From Loktanella sp. D2R18 (lineage in GTDB: Bacteria; Pseudomonadota; Alphaproteobacteria; Rhodobacterales; Rhodobacteraceae): 64,000 bases of DNA. The notes beneath the pieces are model-generated. The model saw only the letters and a list, made by a program, of their open reading frames with translations. It had not been told where the DNA came from and searched no databases. Made by a program: the position numbers and the translations under genes. Shown here one piece after another: positions 62,683 to 64,000 of the stretch. Each line of letters opens with the position of its first letter. Within the stretch, counting starts at the first letter, position 1. The stretch covers positions 228,363 to 292,362 of the forward strand of contig NZ_QOCG01000004.1 of NCBI RefSeq assembly GCF_003318235.1, given 5' to 3'.

Positions 62683-63573
62683 TTAGGTGCCAGAAAACGC
62701 GTCAGCGAACTGAGTCAACGTGCTGATCATTGATTGAATGCCGCCACCGGCGATGTAGATGTTCGCGCTATTGAGGTAGATGACATTGCCAGACTGCCAT
62801 GCAGATGTTTCTTGCACCAATGCGTTATCAAGCGTGGCAGCGGCGGCCTCACCTTCTTGGCCGACGGCAGCGGCTCGGTCGATGACGATCAAGATGTCAG
62901 GGTTGGCATCACGAATGAACTCAAAGCTGATCGCTTCACCATGGGTGGTGGTTTCAACGTCGACAACAGCTTCGGGCAGGTCCAGTGCAGTGTGCAACCA
63001 TCCAAACCGGCCTGCCGCGCCATATGCGGATACTGTTGGCCCATTTGTCATAACGATCAATGCGCTGCCCTGGTCAGCGACAGCGTCTTTGGCGGCGGCC
63101 AATGCGGTGTCAAAATCAACACGCAATGCGGCCGCTTCGTCCTGTTTGTTAAAAATGTCCCCGTATGCTGCAAGGCGGGCAAGGCCTTGCCCAACTGTAT
63201 CTTCCCAGATCGTCATATCCACCGTGGGTGTGATTTTGGCCAAATCAGGGGCCACAGAAGAAGACCGCCCGCCTGCGATCAAGAGGTCATAGCCGCCCGC
63301 AGCGATTGCTTCGAAGTCAGGCTCGAACAGCGAGCCGACGCTCTCGGCGCCTTCAGCCGTGTCCGCGACATAGTCCACAAACAACGGTGCAACAACGCCA
63401 TCAACATGGACCCCCAAAGCATCCAAAGTATCAAGTGCGGCTATATCAAATACCGCGATACGTTCGGGACCGGTCTCAACTTCGACGGGGCCTGTATAGG
63501 TTTCAACAGTGACGGTGTCAGCAAATGCTGGCGATACAACCAACATGAATGCGAAAAGCGAATAGCGCAGCAT
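62683..63573 (-). CDS. Iron-siderophore ABC transporter binding protein (FatB/YclQ-like)
   Basis: The 296-residue protein has a signal peptide (MLRYSLFAFMLVVSPAFA, about 18 residues) and the Peripla_BP_2 pattern: PERIAVFDIAALDTLDALGV, PDFEAIAAGGYDLLIAGGRS, TIWEDTVGQGLARLAAYGDI and DANPDILIVIDRAAAVGQEG. The set is closest in look to binding proteins for catecholate or mixed siderophores such as petrobactin; the ligand is unproven. Start 63573 has AAGGAA upstream; the longer frame from 63630 adds a hydrophilic leader before the signal peptide. Confidence 0.88.
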   Translation of the reverse strand: MLRYSLFAFMLVVSPAFADTVTVETYTGPVEVETGPERIAVFDIAALDTLDALGVHVDGVVAPLFVDYVADTAEGAESVGSLFEPDFEAIAAGGYDLLIAGGRSSSVAPDLAKITPTVDMTIWEDTVGQGLARLAAYGDIFNKQDEAAALRVDFDTALAAAKDAVADQGSALIVMTNGPTVSAYGAAGRFGWLHTALDLPEAVVDVETTTHGEAISFEFIRDANPDILIVIDRAAAVGQEGEAAAATLDNALVQETSAWQSGNVIYLNSANIYIAGGGIQSMISTLTQFADAFSGT

Positions 63574-63989
63574 AAGATGTTCCTTTGAGGCTAAAGCGTG
63601 GCTCACCGGGCGGCTGGCTGCGAAATTCACCGTTTGATTAATTCAGGGAGGCGGAAGAGTCTAGATAAGTTGATTGTTTTTATCGGAAATACATTTAAGC
63701 CCTTGAAATGCATTTCTCGAATGACAGTAACCCGGTAAAAGGCAGCTAAAATCGCTTCCAAAAACCACAACTGTGGACGATTTTGAGGCCTCAATTTATG
63801 CGCGTTTCGTCGTCCCCAGACGCCGCCTACAACACCTTTACATGCTCAAGCTATCGAACCATTCACTCACAGATCTGAGATTTCATCGGTTCATAGAAAC
63901 GTCTGCCCAACCAAGTGTTCGGACATTTGAGGTGTCCCTAGATTTGTAGACGGTTTGCTTGGTAATTTTGGAACCAAGGAGAGACGGAT
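63574..63989. other. Intergenic region with iron-operon promoter and a palindrome
   Basis: No gene is seen. GAAATGCATTTC (63705-63716) is a perfect 12-base palindrome 132 bases before the siderophore operon and could be an operator for an iron regulator or for the gene starting at 63990. No convincing Fur, RirA or Irr box could be assigned. Confidence 0.4.
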
Positions 63990-64000
63990 ATGAACAAGGG
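63990..64000 (+). CDS. Start of a gene cut by the window edge
   Basis: ATGAACAAGGG at the very end is preceded by a strong AAGGAGAG site 6-14 bases upstream (63976-63983), so a plus-strand gene almost certainly starts here. Only three codons are visible and no function can be given. It is divergent from the siderophore operon. Confidence 0.55.

Noticed and set aside
62734..63588. 284-codon plus-strand frame opposite the siderophore-binding protein
   Set aside because: Antisense shadow; Cys-rich random-looking protein.
1..64000. CRISPR array, rRNA operon or tRNA genes
   Set aside because: No direct-repeat array, no rRNA stretch and no tRNA-like cloverleaf was seen in the intergenic regions.

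Overview
The window is bacterial chromosome from an alphaproteobacterium of the Rhodobacteraceae (Roseobacter group). This rests on gene orders typical of that family: a bztABCD acid amino-acid transporter, rarA-crcB-RluA-HAD-ATP12, yidC-MOSC-yihA-argB, and an spc/alpha ribosomal cluster ending secY-adk-rpsM-rpsK-rpoA-rplQ. A moderate G+C content, transposase fragments and a broken ribosomal cluster would suit a genome as plastic as Octadecabacter, but the genus is a guess.

Layout. 1-6.2 kb: the N-terminal part of an AcoR-like regulator faces a Crp/Fnr regulator, which is followed by a sulfide-oxidation operon (DUF2892 protein, persulfide-dioxygenase-like MBL protein, phosphatase-like domain fused to sulfide:quinone oxidoreductase, SulP transporter). 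6.4-10.8 kb: a small orphan ORF, then yidC, a MOSC protein, yihA and argB. 10.9-13 kb: a small secreted protein, a ferredoxin, a SixA-type phosphatase and an orphan. 13-17.6 kb: bztABCD. 17.9-21.9 kb: rarA to ATP12.

22-45.4 kb: ribosomal protein genes on the minus strand in two blocks, rplB-rpsS-rplV-rpsC-rplP (45.3-42.7 kb) and rpmC to rplQ (32.6-22.0 kb). About 10 kb of unrelated, mostly plus-strand genes separates rplP from rpmC: an HNH-like protein, ppk2 behind a perfect FNR-type box, a 2OG oxygenase-like protein, a lipoprotein, a DUF2145 protein, a degraded stretch, and an operon of PHA synthase, FabI, a MaoC-Pta fusion and acetate kinase. A strong terminator after rplP shows that the two blocks are separate transcription units. 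rplW, rplD, rplC and rpsJ do not occur upstream of rplB in this window, and another terminator lies there.

45.5-50.7 kb is accessory DNA: two orphan genes, an NMT1/THI5-type ABC transporter bracketed by IS3-family transposase fragments in opposite orientation, and a beheaded amino-acid-binding protein pseudogene. 51-60 kb is a compact minus-strand operon (second NMT1-type ABC transporter, cytosine-deaminase-like amidohydrolase, FAD oxidoreductase, two flavodoxin-fold quinone/NADPH reductases, isopenicillin-N-synthase-like dioxygenase, creatininase-family amidohydrolase) with a divergent RidA gene. It reads as an uncharacterised uptake and degradation pathway for a nitrogen-rich, probably cyclic compound, and is the best candidate here for something undescribed. 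60-63.6 kb is a siderophore ABC importer, and another gene starts at the right edge.

A recurring regulatory theme is hairpins between genes: after the binding-protein gene in three ABC operons, and repeatedly inside the spc/alpha ribosomal cluster. No rRNA, tRNA, CRISPR array, riboswitch or complete insertion sequence was recognised.
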